64,000 nt of DNA from Streptomyces sp. NBC_01235 (GTDB lineage Bacteria; Actinomycetota; Actinomycetes; Streptomycetales; Streptomycetaceae). The notes under the pieces are model-generated. The model was not told the origin of the DNA. It searched no databases and worked only from the letters and a program-made list of their open reading frames with translations. Where the stretch lies: NCBI RefSeq assembly GCF_035989285.1, contig NZ_CP108513.1, positions 3,348,001 through 3,412,000 on the forward strand. Reading direction: 5' to 3'. The stretch's first letter is position 1. Every line of letters starts with the position of its first letter. Shown here in pieces: positions 9,674-19,283 of this stretch. A program made the position numbers and the translations under genes.

Positions 9674-10402
9674 TCAGTCCAGCCAGACATATCCCGCGAG
9701 TCGCCCTGTGGAGCGGTCGCGTCGATATGAGAAGTGATCCTTCGACTCCCGTGTGCACACCGGCGACGGCTCCCGGTCGTGCACCCCGAGCCGGTCGAGC
9801 TGCGCGTGCACCCCGGCGGTCACGTCGACCGCGGGAGTGCCCCAGCTCGTCTCGGCGTGTGCGGCCGGCTCGACGGCGGTCACCTCGGCGCGCATCGCCT
9901 CCGGCACCTCGTAGCACCGGCCGCAGACGGCGGGTCCGGTGCGGGCGACGATCCGGGAGGGGTCGGCGCCGAGCGACTCCATCGCGTCGATCGCGGCGGG
10001 CACGATCCCCTTGACCATGCCGGGGCGCCCGGCGTGGGCCGCGGCCACCACTCCGGCGACCGGGTCGGCGAGCAGCACCGGCACGCAGTCGGCGGTCAGC
10101 ACGGCGAGGGCGAGTCCGCGCGTCGCGGTCACCAGGCCGTCGACCGGCGGGGTGTGCGAGGTGGTCCACGGCCCCTCGACCTCGGCGACGTCGTTGCCGT
10201 GCACCTGGTTCATCCAGACCACCCGGCCGGGGTCGAGCCCCAGCGACTTGGCGGCCAGCTCGCGGTTGGTTCGTACGGCCTCGGGGTCGTCGCCGACCGC
10301 TCCGCCGAGGTTGAGCTCCTCATACGGAGCGGCGCTCACCCCGCCCCACCGGTCGGTGAAGACGAAGTGCGCGCCGCTCACGCTCTCGCGCTGTCCTATC
10401 AC
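9674..10402 (-). CDS. pgeF: Purine nucleoside phosphorylase / peptidoglycan editing factor, YfiH (laccase-domain) family
   Basis: 242 residues. The zinc site of the Cu-oxidase_4/YfiH fold is visible as H68 (NQVHGN), C106 (TADCVPV) and H123 (AAHAGR). The E. coli homologue edits misincorporated residues in peptidoglycan precursors, and family members show purine nucleoside phosphorylase activity. GTG start overlapping the ftsZ stop by 4 bases (GTGA), so it is translated with ftsZ. Confidence 0.92.
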   Translation of the reverse strand: MIGQRESVSGAHFVFTDRWGGVSAAPYEELNLGGAVGDDPEAVRTNRELAAKSLGLDPGRVVWMNQVHGNDVAEVEGPWTTSHTPPVDGLVTATRGLALAVLTADCVPVLLADPVAGVVAAAHAGRPGMVKGIVPAAIDAMESLGADPSRIVARTGPAVCGRCYEVPEAMRAEVTAVEPAAHAETSWGTPAVDVTAGVHAQLDRLGVHDREPSPVCTRESKDHFSYRRDRSTGRLAGYVWLD

Positions 10403-11595
10403 TTCAGGAAGTCCGGTACGTCCAGTTCCTCGGCCGCGCTGTCCGAGTAGGTCCGCGACGACGGCACCGGCGGGGCGACCGGAAGGTCGGCCACCGGCTC
10501 GGGCGCCGGCTCCGGCTCCTCCTTCGGCGTCACGCTGCCGAGCGAGCCGAAGGACGGGCGGCTCTCGGGCTGCCGTACCGGAGTGGGCTCGTCGCGGCGG
10601 GCCGAGGCCGAGGACGAACCCATGACGGTCTCCCGGCGGGCCGGGGGCTGCCCCCCGTCGAAGCCGGCCGCGATGACCGTGACCCGGACCTCGTCGCCGA
10701 GCGCGTCGTCGATGACCGCGCCGAAGATGATGTTGGCCTCCGGGTGGGCCGCCTCGCTGACCAGCTGGGCGGCCTCGTTGATCTCGAACAGGCCGAGGTC
10801 GGAGCCGCCGGAGATGGAGAGCAGGACGCCCCGGGCGCCGTCGATGGAGGCCTCCAGGAGCGGCGAGGAGATCGCCATCTCGGCGGCGGCCACCGCGCGG
10901 TCGTCGCCGCGGGCCGAGCCGATGCCCATGAGGGCCGAGCCGGCCTCGGACATGACCGACTTGACGTCGGCGAAGTCGAGGTTGATCAGACCGGGGGTGG
11001 TGATCAGGTCGGTGATGCCCTGGACACCGGAGAGCAGGACCTGGTCGGCCGACTTGAAGGCGTCCAGGACCGAGACCTGGCGGTCCGAGATGGACAGCAG
11101 TCGGTCGTTGGGGATGACGATGAGGGTGTCGACCTCTTCCCGGAGTTCGGCGATGCCGTCCTCGGCCTGGTTGGCGCGGCGCCGGCCCTCGAAGGTGAAC
11201 GGGCGGGTGACCACGCCGATGGTGAGGGCGCCCAGGGAGCGGGCGATGTTGGCCACGACGGGCGCGCCGCCGGTGCCGGTGCCTCCGCCTTCACCGGCCG
11301 TCACGAAGACCATGTCGGCCCCCTTGAGGACCTCCTCGATCTCCTCGCGGTGGTCCTCTGCGGCCTTACGGCCGACGGCCGGGTTGGCGCCGGCGCCGAG
11401 TCCGCGGGTCAGTTCGCGGCCGACGTCGAGCTTGACGTCGGCGTCGCTCATCAACAGCGCCTGCGCGTCGGTGTTGATGGCGATGAACTCGACGCCCTTG
11501 AGACCGACCTCGATCATCCGGTTGATGGCATTGACACCACCGCCGCCGACACCGATGACTTTGATGACTGCGAGGTAGTTCTGCGGTGCTGCCAC
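10399..11595 (-). CDS. ftsZ: Cell division GTPase FtsZ
   Basis: Tubulin-like GTPase that forms the sporulation ladders of Z-rings. 398 residues, GTG start ([20 protein letters not shown]) with GAGAGG upstream. The GTP-binding signature GGGTGTG is at 103-109 and the T7 synergy loop [11 protein letters not shown] is intact. A variable Pro/Glu-rich linker (about 320-385) leads to the conserved C-terminal peptide LDVPDFLK that binds SepF. The 278-base gap to ftsQ leaves room for its own promoters, which in S. coelicolor include a sporulation-specific one. Confidence 0.99.
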   Translation of the reverse strand: MAAPQNYLAVIKVIGVGGGGVNAINRMIEVGLKGVEFIAINTDAQALLMSDADVKLDVGRELTRGLGAGANPAVGRKAAEDHREEIEEVLKGADMVFVTAGEGGGTGTGGAPVVANIARSLGALTIGVVTRPFTFEGRRRANQAEDGIAELREEVDTLIVIPNDRLLSISDRQVSVLDAFKSADQVLLSGVQGITDLITTPGLINLDFADVKSVMSEAGSALMGIGSARGDDRAVAAAEMAISSPLLEASIDGARGVLLSISGGSDLGLFEINEAAQLVSEAAHPEANIIFGAVIDDALGDEVRVTVIAAGFDGGQPPARRETVMGSSSASARRDEPTPVRQPESRPSFGSLGSVTPKEEPEPAPEPVADLPVAPPVPSSRTYSDSAAEELDVPDFLK

Positions 11596-11692
11596 GTCGA
11601 AGGCCTCTCGCCTCGAGTTACGTGTCGCCGCCTCGCGTGGTCGCGCGATCCGACGACTGATGCCGAATGGGACGGTCCGTTTCCCCGACCCG

Positions 11693-11717
11693 AACCCTAA
11701 CGCTGAAGTTTAGGGTT
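11693..11717. promoter_or_regulatory. Inverted repeat in the ftsZ leader
   Basis: AACCCTAA (11693-11700) and TTAGGGTT (11710-11717) form a perfect 8-bp inverted repeat with a 9-base spacer, about 100 bases upstream of the ftsZ start and downstream of the predicted -10. It could be an operator or a 5' leader hairpin. Confidence 0.45.
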
Positions 11718-11753
11718 ACCAGTGTGTCTGTTCCTTGGAGTCTTCCGAACAGG

Positions 11754-11783
11754 ACACTAAGTCGACAAGTGGCGCCCGTTCAA
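11754..11783 (-). promoter_or_regulatory. Candidate ftsZ promoter
   Basis: Reading leftward: -35 TTGAAC (11783-11778), 18-base spacer, -10 TAGTGT (11759-11754), start expected near 11746. It sits in the ftsQ-ftsZ gap, about 150 bases before the ftsZ start, where S. coelicolor ftsZ promoters are known to lie. Which of those it corresponds to cannot be told from sequence. Confidence 0.5.
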
Positions 11784-11873
11784 CGAACACGCCGAACCTC
11801 CCGTTTTTCTTTTCACCCTATGTGATCAGCCGTGTCACTGCCCAACCAGGGTGCTGGCCTGCGCGGATGTGCG

Positions 11874-12668
11874 TCAACTCCCTGATGACGCAGGGGCGGT
11901 GGGAGCGCTGACATCGAAGTGCCGTGCGGTCGGGGCGGCTTTCATGAGAGCGGTGAGTGCGCGACTCTTCGCGGCACCCTTCTCGGAGCTGCCCCACGCG
12001 ACCGTGCGGCCGTCGCTCAACTCCAGCGAGATGTCGTCGTAGGAACGGACCTTGACCAGCCGGGTGTCCCGCGCGACGGCGGCGGGAAGGGAGCCGGCGG
12101 CCTTCACCGCCTCCCGCACCAGCCGGCCCTCGCCGAAGCGGCGCAGGCTCGCGGCGGCCGAACGCGAGGAGGAAACGGTCACTTCCAGAAGCGGAAGACC
12201 TTTCGGCGCCTCGGAAACCGTGGCGAAACGGACGCCTTCGTCGTCCACTTCCACGAAGTTCGACCCCTTTTGGACGAGCAGAACCGGCGTACGCTCGGTC
12301 ACCTTCAGGCCGATCCCATGGGGCCACGAACGGACCACGTCAACCGAGTCGATTCGGGGCAGTTCCGCCCGGAGTCGGGCCTCGATCGCATCCGTGTCGA
12401 CGGAAATCAACGGCGATCCGACCGGTACGTCGGCGGCTTCGCGCACCTGTTGCGGTGTCAGCACGTTCGTACCGGAGACCGTGACGCGCTCCACCCGCAG
12501 CCACCGCGAGCCGTACAGCACCCAGGCGGTGCCCGCACCGAGGAGCACGACGACCAACGCGAGAACGATGATCATACGAAGCCGGCGTGGCCCCAACCGC
12601 CGGACGAGAGGCGGGCCGGACGACTCCCGCTGGCGTGCCCCGCGCTCGGCGGTGGCGGATCCGGCCAC
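11874..12668 (-). CDS. ftsQ: Divisome protein FtsQ/DivIB
   Basis: 264 residues, type II membrane protein: basic cytoplasmic N terminus, one membrane segment (about 32-52), POTRA domain (about 57-125, starting LRVERVTVSGTNVLTPQQV) and the FtsQ beta domain. Links FtsL/DivIC with the division synthase FtsW-FtsI. GTG start preceded by GGGGAG. Separated by 142 bases from murG; other actinobacteria carry murC in that position. Confidence 0.95.
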   Translation of the reverse strand: MAGSATAERGARQRESSGPPLVRRLGPRRLRMIIVLALVVVLLGAGTAWVLYGSRWLRVERVTVSGTNVLTPQQVREAADVPVGSPLISVDTDAIEARLRAELPRIDSVDVVRSWPHGIGLKVTERTPVLLVQKGSNFVEVDDEGVRFATVSEAPKGLPLLEVTVSSSRSAAASLRRFGEGRLVREAVKAAGSLPAAVARDTRLVKVRSYDDISLELSDGRTVAWGSSEKGAAKSRALTALMKAAPTARHFDVSAPTAPASSGS

Positions 12669-12810
12669 GCGTACTCCCCTTCCTGGCTCGGTTCACCTCC
12701 GGGCGCCGCAGCCGGCGTCGAGAGGTCGACCGTGCTCAGCCCCTCGGGCCTCCGCTCGCTCGACCTCTCCACACCGCCACACCCCTTCGGCTCACGCGCC
12801 GATGCGTTTC

Positions 12811-13908
12811 CTAACGGTGCGCGCGGCCGGCGGCGATCGCCTCGTACACCATGCCGACGAGCAGTTCGTCGGCGTCCCGGCGGCCGAACTCACTTGCGGC
12901 GCGGGACATCTCGTACAGCCGGTGCGGGTCGGCGAGGACGGGCAGGACGGTCTCCCGGACCCACTCGGGGGTCAGATCCGCGTCGTCGACCAGCAGCCCG
13001 CCGCCCGCCTTGACCACCGGCTGGGCGTTCAGCCGCTGTTCGCCGTTGCCGATGGGCAGCGGAACGTAGGCGGCCGGGAGCCCGACGGCGGAGAGTTCGG
13101 CGACGGTCATCGCGCCCGCGCGGCAGAGCATCATGTCGGCCGCGGCGTACGCGAGGTCCATCCGGTCCACGTACGGTACCGGGACATAGGGGGGCATTCC
13201 CGGCATCTGCTGTACATGCGGCAGTTCGTTCTTCGGGCCGACCGCGTGCAGGATCTGGATACCGGCCTGCTGGAGCCAGGGCGCGACCTGCTGGACGACC
13301 TCGTTGAGGCGGCGCGCGCCCTGCGAGCCGCCGGAGACCAGCAGCGTGGGCAGGTTCGGGTCGAGCCCGAACATGTGCCGGGCCTCGGGGCGCATGGCGG
13401 CGCGGTCCAGGGTGGCGATGGAGCGGCGCAGCGGGATGCCGATGTAGCGGGCGTCCCGGAGCTTGCTGTCGGGCGTGGAGACGGCGACCCGGGCCGCGTA
13501 GCGCGAGCCGATCTTGTTGGCCAGTCCGGGCCGGGCGTTGGCCTCGTGGACCACGATCGGCACACCCAGGCGCTTGGCGGCGAGGTAGCCGGGCAGGGCC
13601 ACGTAACCGCCGAAGCCGACGACACAGTCCGCCTTGGTGCGCTCCAGAATCTGCTCGGCGGCCTTGATCGTGCCGCGCAGCCGGCCCGGGACGGTGATCA
13701 GCTCGGGGGTGGGCTTGCGCGGCAGCGGCACGGCGGGGATCAGCGCGAGCTCGTACCCCCGCTGCGGAACGAGCGTGGTCTCCAGGCCGCGCTCCGTGCC
13801 CAGGGCCGTGATCCCCACACTGGGGTCCTGCCTGCGCAGGGCGTCCGCGAGGGCGAGCGCGGGCTCGATGTGGCCGGCGGTCCCCCCACCAGCGAGTACG
13901 ACATGCAC
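12811..13908 (-). CDS. murG: UDP-GlcNAc:undecaprenyl-PP-MurNAc-pentapeptide GlcNAc transferase MurG
   Basis: Peripheral membrane GT28 enzyme that turns lipid I into lipid II. 365 residues. N-terminal glycine-rich loop GGGTAGH at 7-13, second G-loop VSGGSQGARRLN, and the donor-site CRAGAMTVAELSAVGLPAAYVPLP motif. GTG start (codon at 13908) 6 bases after the ftsW stop, so the two are co-translated. Confidence 0.98.
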   Translation of the reverse strand: MHVVLAGGGTAGHIEPALALADALRRQDPSVGITALGTERGLETTLVPQRGYELALIPAVPLPRKPTPELITVPGRLRGTIKAAEQILERTKADCVVGFGGYVALPGYLAAKRLGVPIVVHEANARPGLANKIGSRYAARVAVSTPDSKLRDARYIGIPLRRSIATLDRAAMRPEARHMFGLDPNLPTLLVSGGSQGARRLNEVVQQVAPWLQQAGIQILHAVGPKNELPHVQQMPGMPPYVPVPYVDRMDLAYAAADMMLCRAGAMTVAELSAVGLPAAYVPLPIGNGEQRLNAQPVVKAGGGLLVDDADLTPEWVRETVLPVLADPHRLYEMSRAASEFGRRDADELLVGMVYEAIAAGRAHR

Positions 13909-13914
13909 CGAAAT

Positions 13915-15276
13915 TCACCGCTCTCCGGACGGGCGCGCCGCCGAGGCACGCCGTCGCATCGTGTTCCATCTCCGGGGGCTCCGGTCGAACGTGGAGCCCC
14001 CCGCCCCCCGCTTTCTACCAAAACGGGGGTGTCGCATCGCAAGCGCCGCCCGCGCAGCGGGCTCGTCGCGTGCGAAGGCGATCAGCAGCCCGATGGCGAA
14101 CATGGTCGGCAGCAGGGCGGAACCCCCGTAGGAGAACAGCGGGAGCGGGACGCCGGCGATCGGCAGCAGGCCGAGCACCGCACCGATGTTGATCACCGCC
14201 TGAGCGGTGATCCAGGTGGTCACGCCTCCCGCGGCATACCTCACGAAGGGGTCCTCCGTGCGTCCGGCCACGCGGATACCCGCATAGCCTAGAGCCGCGA
14301 AGAGGGCGAGTACCGACAGCGTCCCCGCGAGGCCCAGTTCCTCACCGGTGACGGCGAAGATGAAGTCGGTGTGCGCTTCGGGAAGTTGGCCCCATTTCTC
14401 CACACTCGCACCGAGCCCCGAGCCGAAGATCCCGCCGGAGGCCAGGGCGTAGATCCCGTGCACGGCCTGCCAGCAGGCGTCGCCCGGACCGGGGTCGGTG
14501 GCGCCGATGCACTGCAGCCGGGCCATGCGGTTCGGGCTGGTCCTGATGAGGATCACACCGAGGGTGGCGGCGATCGACAGGACCCCGACGAAGAGCCGCG
14601 TGGGCGCCCCCGCCAGCCACAACAGACCGAACAGGATCGCCGTGAGGATGATCGCCGTGCCCATGTCCCCGCCGAGCATGATCAGCCCGAGCAGCAGGAA
14701 CGCGGCCGGTACGAGCGGCACGAGCATGTGCTTCCACTGCGTGAGCAGCCTCTTGTCCTGTTTGCGGGCGAGCAGGTCGGCGCCCCACAGCACCAGCGCG
14801 AGCTTGCCGAACTCGCTGGGCTGGATCTGGAAGGAACCGCCGAGCGAGATCCAGTTCTGGTTGCCGTTGACCGACAGCCCTATCCCCGGCACCTGCACCA
14901 GCACCATCAGGAAGACGGCCCCGGCGAGGATCGGGTAGGCCAGCGCCCGGTGCAGCTTCACCGGCATCCGGGAGGCGACCAGCAGCAGGACGGCCCCGAT
15001 GGTGGCGGCCAGGAACTGTTTGCGGAAGAAGAACGATCCGGGCAACGACATCTGCAGCGCGGTGATCTGGGAGGCCGAGTAGACCATCACGAGGCCCAGC
15101 ACGGTGATCAGCAGGCTGCCGCCGAAGATCAGGTAGTAGGCGGTCAGCGGCCGGTCCCAGGCCTTCTGCGCACGCGTGTACAGCCGACGCAGGGGGTTGT
15201 CGCGGCGCGGCCGGGAGGCGGCGGGTCCGCGGGCGGTCCGCTGTACGGGCGGACGCCCGGTACGGCTACCTGGCAT
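13915..15276 (-). CDS. ftsW: SEDS peptidoglycan glycosyltransferase FtsW
   Basis: Polytopic SEDS-family polymerase that works with FtsI at the septum. 453 residues with about ten membrane segments from residue 45 to about 405. The WGADLL and TDFIFAVTGEELGLAG motifs of the family are present, with the extracellular catalytic Asp expected in the large loop (FGSGLGASVEKWGQLPEAHTD). The last 45 residues are basic and disordered. A perfect inverted repeat lies in this tail at 13974-14001. ATG start. Confidence 0.97.
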   Translation of the reverse strand: MPGSRTGRPPVQRTARGPAASRPRRDNPLRRLYTRAQKAWDRPLTAYYLIFGGSLLITVLGLVMVYSASQITALQMSLPGSFFFRKQFLAATIGAVLLLVASRMPVKLHRALAYPILAGAVFLMVLVQVPGIGLSVNGNQNWISLGGSFQIQPSEFGKLALVLWGADLLARKQDKRLLTQWKHMLVPLVPAAFLLLGLIMLGGDMGTAIILTAILFGLLWLAGAPTRLFVGVLSIAATLGVILIRTSPNRMARLQCIGATDPGPGDACWQAVHGIYALASGGIFGSGLGASVEKWGQLPEAHTDFIFAVTGEELGLAGTLSVLALFAALGYAGIRVAGRTEDPFVRYAAGGVTTWITAQAVINIGAVLGLLPIAGVPLPLFSYGGSALLPTMFAIGLLIAFARDEPAARAALAMRHPRFGRKRGAGGSTFDRSPRRWNTMRRRASAARPSGER

Positions 15277-15384
15277 CCGCTGCTCCGCTGCACGCGGCGC
15301 GACCGCTGTACCCGGTGTCTGCGCCGTACGTCGGCCGTGACGGTCCCACGCGTCCCTCCCAAGGTCGCCCGGCAGGCGGCCGGG

Positions 15385-16812
15385 TCAGGTTCCGAGTTCG
15401 CCAACCGCCTGAGCGAACGCGTCACCGCGCTGGTTGTAGTTGACGAACATGTCCATGGAGGCGCAGGCCGGGGCGAGGAGCACCGTGTCGCCTTCGACGG
15501 CGAGGCGCCGGGCCTCCTGGACAGCCGCGAGCATCGCCCCAGTGTCGGTCCGGTCGAGGTCGACGACGGGTACTTCCGGGGCGTGTCGCGTCAGGGCTTC
15601 ATGGATCAGGGCGCGATCGGCGCCGATGAGCACGACCGCGCGAAGTCGCTTTGCCGACTTGGCGACCAGCTCGTCGAAGGTCGCGCCCTTGGCGAGCCCG
15701 CCCGCGATCCAGACGATCGACTCGTAGGCCGCCAACGAGGCTTCCGCCGCATGCGTGTTGGTCGCCTTGGAGTCGTCGATGTACGCGACGCCGTCCACGT
15801 CCGCCACGAGGGCGATGCGGTGGGCGTCCGGGGTGAAGGCCCGCAGGCCGTCCCGTACGGCCTGGGGGGGCACCCCGAAGGCGCGGGCGAGGGCCGCCGC
15901 GGCAAGGGCGTTGGCGATGTTGTGCGGGGCGGGCGGGTTGACGTCGGAGACCTCGGCGAGCTCCTGGGCGTTCTCCTGCCGGTTCTCGACGAAGGCGCGG
16001 TCGACCAGGATGCCGTCCACGACGCCGAGTTGGGACGGCGCCGGCGCGGCGAGGGTGAAGCCGATGGCCCGGCAGCCCTCCTCGACGTCCGCCTCGCGCA
16101 CCAGGTCCTCGGTGGCCTTGTCGGCGACGTTGTAGACGCAGGCGACCCGATTGCCCTCGTAGATACGGCCCTTGTCCTTGGCGTACGCCTCCATGGAGCC
16201 GTGCCAGTCGAGGTGGTCGGGGGCGAGGTTGAGGACGGCCGCCGAGTGGGCACGCAGGGAGGGCGCCCAGTGCAGCTGGTAGCTGGAGAGCTCCACGGCG
16301 AGGACGTCGTAGTGTTCCTCGCCGAGGACGGCGTCCAGCAGCGAGACGCCGATGTTGCCGACCGCCGCCGTGCGCAGGCCGGCCGCCTTCAGGATCGACG
16401 CCAGCATCTGCGTGGTGGTCGTCTTGCCGTTGGTGCCGGTGACGCACAGCCAGGGGGCTGCTTCTCGTCCGTCCAGTCCCCTGAGCCGCCAGGCGAGTTC
16501 GACGTCGCCCCAGACCGGCACCCCGGCCCGGTGTGCCGCCGTGAACAGCGGCTTGTCGGGCTTCCAGCCGGGTGCGGTGACGATGAGTTCGGTGCCCTCG
16601 GGCAGGGTCGCCCCGTCACCGAGGCGCACGGTGACGCCCAGGGCCCGAAGCTCGGCGGCCTGCTCACGCGCGCGTGCGTCGTCGCCGTCGTTGACGACCG
16701 TGACCTTCGCGCCGAGCCCGTGCAGCACCTTGGCCGCCGGGATGCCGGAGACGCCGAGCCCGGCGACGGTGACGTTCTTCCCCTGCCAGTCGGTCACTTG
16801 TCTGCTGCCCAT
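15385..16812 (-). CDS. murD: UDP-N-acetylmuramoyl-L-alanine--D-glutamate ligase MurD
   Basis: Mur ligase adding D-Glu to UDP-MurNAc-L-Ala. 475 residues from ATG 16812 (MGSRQVTDWQGK). Rossmann-like N domain with GLGVSGIPAAK, central ATP-binding domain with GTNGKTTT at 126-133, C-terminal domain with IDDSKATNTHA and the ALNLAPDHLDWHG region. The start overlaps mraY by 19 bases. An in-frame GTG at 16797 overlaps the mraY stop as GTGA and would also be a good coupled start (470 residues); the choice between the two is open. Confidence 0.95.
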   Translation of the reverse strand: MGSRQVTDWQGKNVTVAGLGVSGIPAAKVLHGLGAKVTVVNDGDDARAREQAAELRALGVTVRLGDGATLPEGTELIVTAPGWKPDKPLFTAAHRAGVPVWGDVELAWRLRGLDGREAAPWLCVTGTNGKTTTTQMLASILKAAGLRTAAVGNIGVSLLDAVLGEEHYDVLAVELSSYQLHWAPSLRAHSAAVLNLAPDHLDWHGSMEAYAKDKGRIYEGNRVACVYNVADKATEDLVREADVEEGCRAIGFTLAAPAPSQLGVVDGILVDRAFVENRQENAQELAEVSDVNPPAPHNIANALAAAALARAFGVPPQAVRDGLRAFTPDAHRIALVADVDGVAYIDDSKATNTHAAEASLAAYESIVWIAGGLAKGATFDELVAKSAKRLRAVVLIGADRALIHEALTRHAPEVPVVDLDRTDTGAMLAAVQEARRLAVEGDTVLLAPACASMDMFVNYNQRGDAFAQAVGELGT

Positions 16813-17867
16813 CCCGCGTAGAAGAGGCCCAGTCCGACGATCACACAGATGCCCTGGATGATCCAGAAGCGGACCACCACAAGGACCTCGGACCAGCCCT
16901 TGAGTTCGAAGTGGTGCTGGAGTGGCGCCATCCGGAAGACGCGCTTGCCGGTGAGCTTGAAGGAGCCGACCTGGATGACCACCGACATGGTGATCAGGAC
17001 GAACAGGCCGCCGAGGAGGGCGATCAGCAGCTCGGTGCGGGAGCAGATCGCGAGACCCGCGAGCACACCGCCGAGTGCCAGCGAACCGGTGTCGCCCATG
17101 AAGATCTTGGCCGGCGACGTGTTCCACCACAGGAAGCCGAGGCAGGCGCCCATCAGCGCGGAGGCGATGACCGCGAGGTCCAACGGGTCGCGCACCTCGT
17201 AACAGGCGCTGGGGTTGGTCAGGGTCTCGCCGTTGGCGCAGGACTCCTGGAACTGCCAGACGCCGATGAACGTGTACGCGCCGAAGACGAGGACGGAGGC
17301 GCCGGTGGCGAGGCCGTCCAGACCGTCCGTCAGGTTCACGCCGTTGGACATCGCGAGGATCATGAACAGCGCCCAGACCACGAACAGCACGGGGCCGATC
17401 GTCCAGCCGAAGTCCGTGATGAACGACAGCTTGGTGGAGGCCGGGGTGTTGCCGCGCGAGTCGGAGAACTGCAGCGAGAGCACCGCGAAGGCGATACCGA
17501 CGATCAGCTGGCCGGCCATCTTCGCCTTGGCCCGCAGACCCAGCGAACGCCGCTTGACGATCTTGATGTAGTCGTCGAGGAAACCGACCAGGCCCATGCC
17601 GCACATCAGGCCCAGCACCAGCAGACCGGAGTAGGTCGGCGGCTTGCCCGTGATCACCTTGGACAGGAAGTACGCGGCGACCGTCGCGAAGATGAAGGCG
17701 ATACCGCCCATGGTCGGCGTACCGCGCTTGCTGGCGTGCTCGCGCGGGCCGTCGTCGCGGATGTACTGGCCGTAGCCCTTGCGCGCCAGCAGCTTGATCA
17801 GCAGCGGCGTACCGACCAGCGTCAGGAAGAGGCCGATCACACCCGCGAACAGGATCTGATTCATCAT
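16794..17867 (-). CDS. mraY: Phospho-MurNAc-pentapeptide transferase MraY
   Basis: Integral membrane enzyme forming lipid I from UDP-MurNAc-pentapeptide and undecaprenyl phosphate. 357 residues, about ten membrane segments. Signature sequences visible are GTPTMGGIAF, the Asp pair in GFLDDYIK, the NGVNLTDGLDGLA motif, MGDTGSLALGG and the APLQHHFELKGW motif at the C-terminal end. ATG start overlaps the murF stop by 4 bases (ATGA). MraY is the target of tunicamycin-type inhibitors made by some streptomycetes. Confidence 0.98.
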   Translation of the reverse strand: MMNQILFAGVIGLFLTLVGTPLLIKLLARKGYGQYIRDDGPREHASKRGTPTMGGIAFIFATVAAYFLSKVITGKPPTYSGLLVLGLMCGMGLVGFLDDYIKIVKRRSLGLRAKAKMAGQLIVGIAFAVLSLQFSDSRGNTPASTKLSFITDFGWTIGPVLFVVWALFMILAMSNGVNLTDGLDGLATGASVLVFGAYTFIGVWQFQESCANGETLTNPSACYEVRDPLDLAVIASALMGACLGFLWWNTSPAKIFMGDTGSLALGGVLAGLAICSRTELLIALLGGLFVLITMSVVIQVGSFKLTGKRVFRMAPLQHHFELKGWSEVLVVVRFWIIQGICVIVGLGLFYAGWAADK

Positions 17868-19279
17868 CGGGCGGCGACCTCACCCTCGGCGCCGGTCGCG
17901 AGCAGCGCCTGCGCGACACTCTCGAGGCCGACCGAACGGGACGCCTTCACGAGCACGACGTCCCCCGGGCGCAACTCGCTGCGCAACAGGTCGACCGCCG
18001 CCTGTGCGTCGGACACGTGCACCGACTCCTCACCCCACGAACCCTCGTTATATGCGCCCAGTTGCAGCCAGGCGGCTTCCCTGCCCCCGACCGCGACGAG
18101 CTTGCCGACATTGAGCCGGACGGCGAGCCGTCCGACCGCGTCGTGCTCGGCGAGCGCCTCGTCCCCGAGCTCGGCCATCTTGCCGAGCACCGCCCAGGTC
18201 CGCCGCCCCTTGCCCATGGCCGCCAGCGCGCGCAGAGCGGCTCGCATGGACTCGGGGTTCGCGTTGTAGGCGTCGTTGACGATCGTCACGCCGTCCGGGC
18301 GCTCGGTGACCTCCATCCGCCAGCGGGAGAGGGAGCCCGCCTCGGAGAGTGCGGTGGCGATCTCTTCCACGGACATGCCCAGCTCATGGGCGACGGCGGC
18401 CGCGGCGAGCGCGTTCGACACGTGGTGCTCACCGTACAGGCGCATGGTCACATCGCTGCACCCGGAGGGTGTGTGAAGGCTGAAGGCGGGCTGTCCGCTG
18501 TCCGTGAGTCGCACGTTCTCGGCGCGTACGTCCGCTTCGTCGGACTCTCCGAAAAGGACCACCTTCGCCTGTGTACGGGAGGCCATGGCCCGTACCAACG
18601 GGTCGTCGGCGTTAAGGATCGCGGCGCCGCCCTCACTCGCCGGCGGCAGGCTCTCGACGAGCTCACCCTTTGCCTGTGCGATCTGTTCGCGGCCGCCGAA
18701 CTCGCCGATGTGGGCGGTGCCGACGTTCAGGACGAGGCCGATCTTCGGGGGCGTCAGATCGGTGAGGTAGCGGATGTGGCCGATGCCGCGGGCGCCCATC
18801 TCCAGCACGAGGAACTTCGTCTCCTCGGTGGCCGACAGAGCGGTCAGCGGCAGCCCGATCTCGTTGTTGAGAGAGCCGGGTGTGAAGACGGTCGGCGCCT
18901 TGCGCCGGAGCACCTGGGCGACGAGGTCCTTGGTGCTGGTCTTGCCGGCCGAGCCGGTGAGCGCGACGAGGGTCGTGCCGAGCTTGTGCACGACGTGCCG
19001 CGCGAGGGCGCCGAGCGCCGCCTGGACGTCGTCCACGACGATCGCGGGGACGCCGACGGGCCGCGAGGCCAGTACGGCCGCCGCTCCCGCCTCGACGACC
19101 GCGGCCGCGTAGTCGTGGCCGTCCACGCGTTCGCCGACGAAGGCGACGAAGAGGCTGCCGGGCCCCACCTCGCGGGAGTCCCGGACGACCGGTCCGGTGA
19201 CCTGCACGGACGGATCCGGTATGTCGTGCGTCTGCCCGCCGACGACTGCTGCGATCTCGGCGAGGGAGAGGGCGATCAC
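17864..19279 (-). CDS. murF: UDP-MurNAc-tripeptide--D-Ala-D-Ala ligase MurF
   Basis: Adds D-Ala-D-Ala, the last step of UDP-MurNAc-pentapeptide synthesis. 471 residues from GTG 19279 (MIALSLAEIAAVVGG). ATP loop GSAGKTST at 109-116, the family NNEIGLP motif, and VNDAYNANPESM in the C-terminal domain. The start lies 4 bases after the murE stop; the ORF stays open for 31 more codons upstream inside murE but those are not homologous to MurF. Confidence 0.97.
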   Translation of the reverse strand: MIALSLAEIAAVVGGQTHDIPDPSVQVTGPVVRDSREVGPGSLFVAFVGERVDGHDYAAAVVEAGAAAVLASRPVGVPAIVVDDVQAALGALARHVVHKLGTTLVALTGSAGKTSTKDLVAQVLRRKAPTVFTPGSLNNEIGLPLTALSATEETKFLVLEMGARGIGHIRYLTDLTPPKIGLVLNVGTAHIGEFGGREQIAQAKGELVESLPPASEGGAAILNADDPLVRAMASRTQAKVVLFGESDEADVRAENVRLTDSGQPAFSLHTPSGCSDVTMRLYGEHHVSNALAAAAVAHELGMSVEEIATALSEAGSLSRWRMEVTERPDGVTIVNDAYNANPESMRAALRALAAMGKGRRTWAVLGKMAELGDEALAEHDAVGRLAVRLNVGKLVAVGGREAAWLQLGAYNEGSWGEESVHVSDAQAAVDLLRSELRPGDVVLVKASRSVGLESVAQALLATGAEGEVAAR

Positions 19280-19283
19280 AAGT

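Noticed and set aside
15385..17919. An 844-codon open frame covering murD and the mraY antisense-frame region
   Set aside because: Only the murD part is coding; the extra N-terminal portion is mraY read in another frame.
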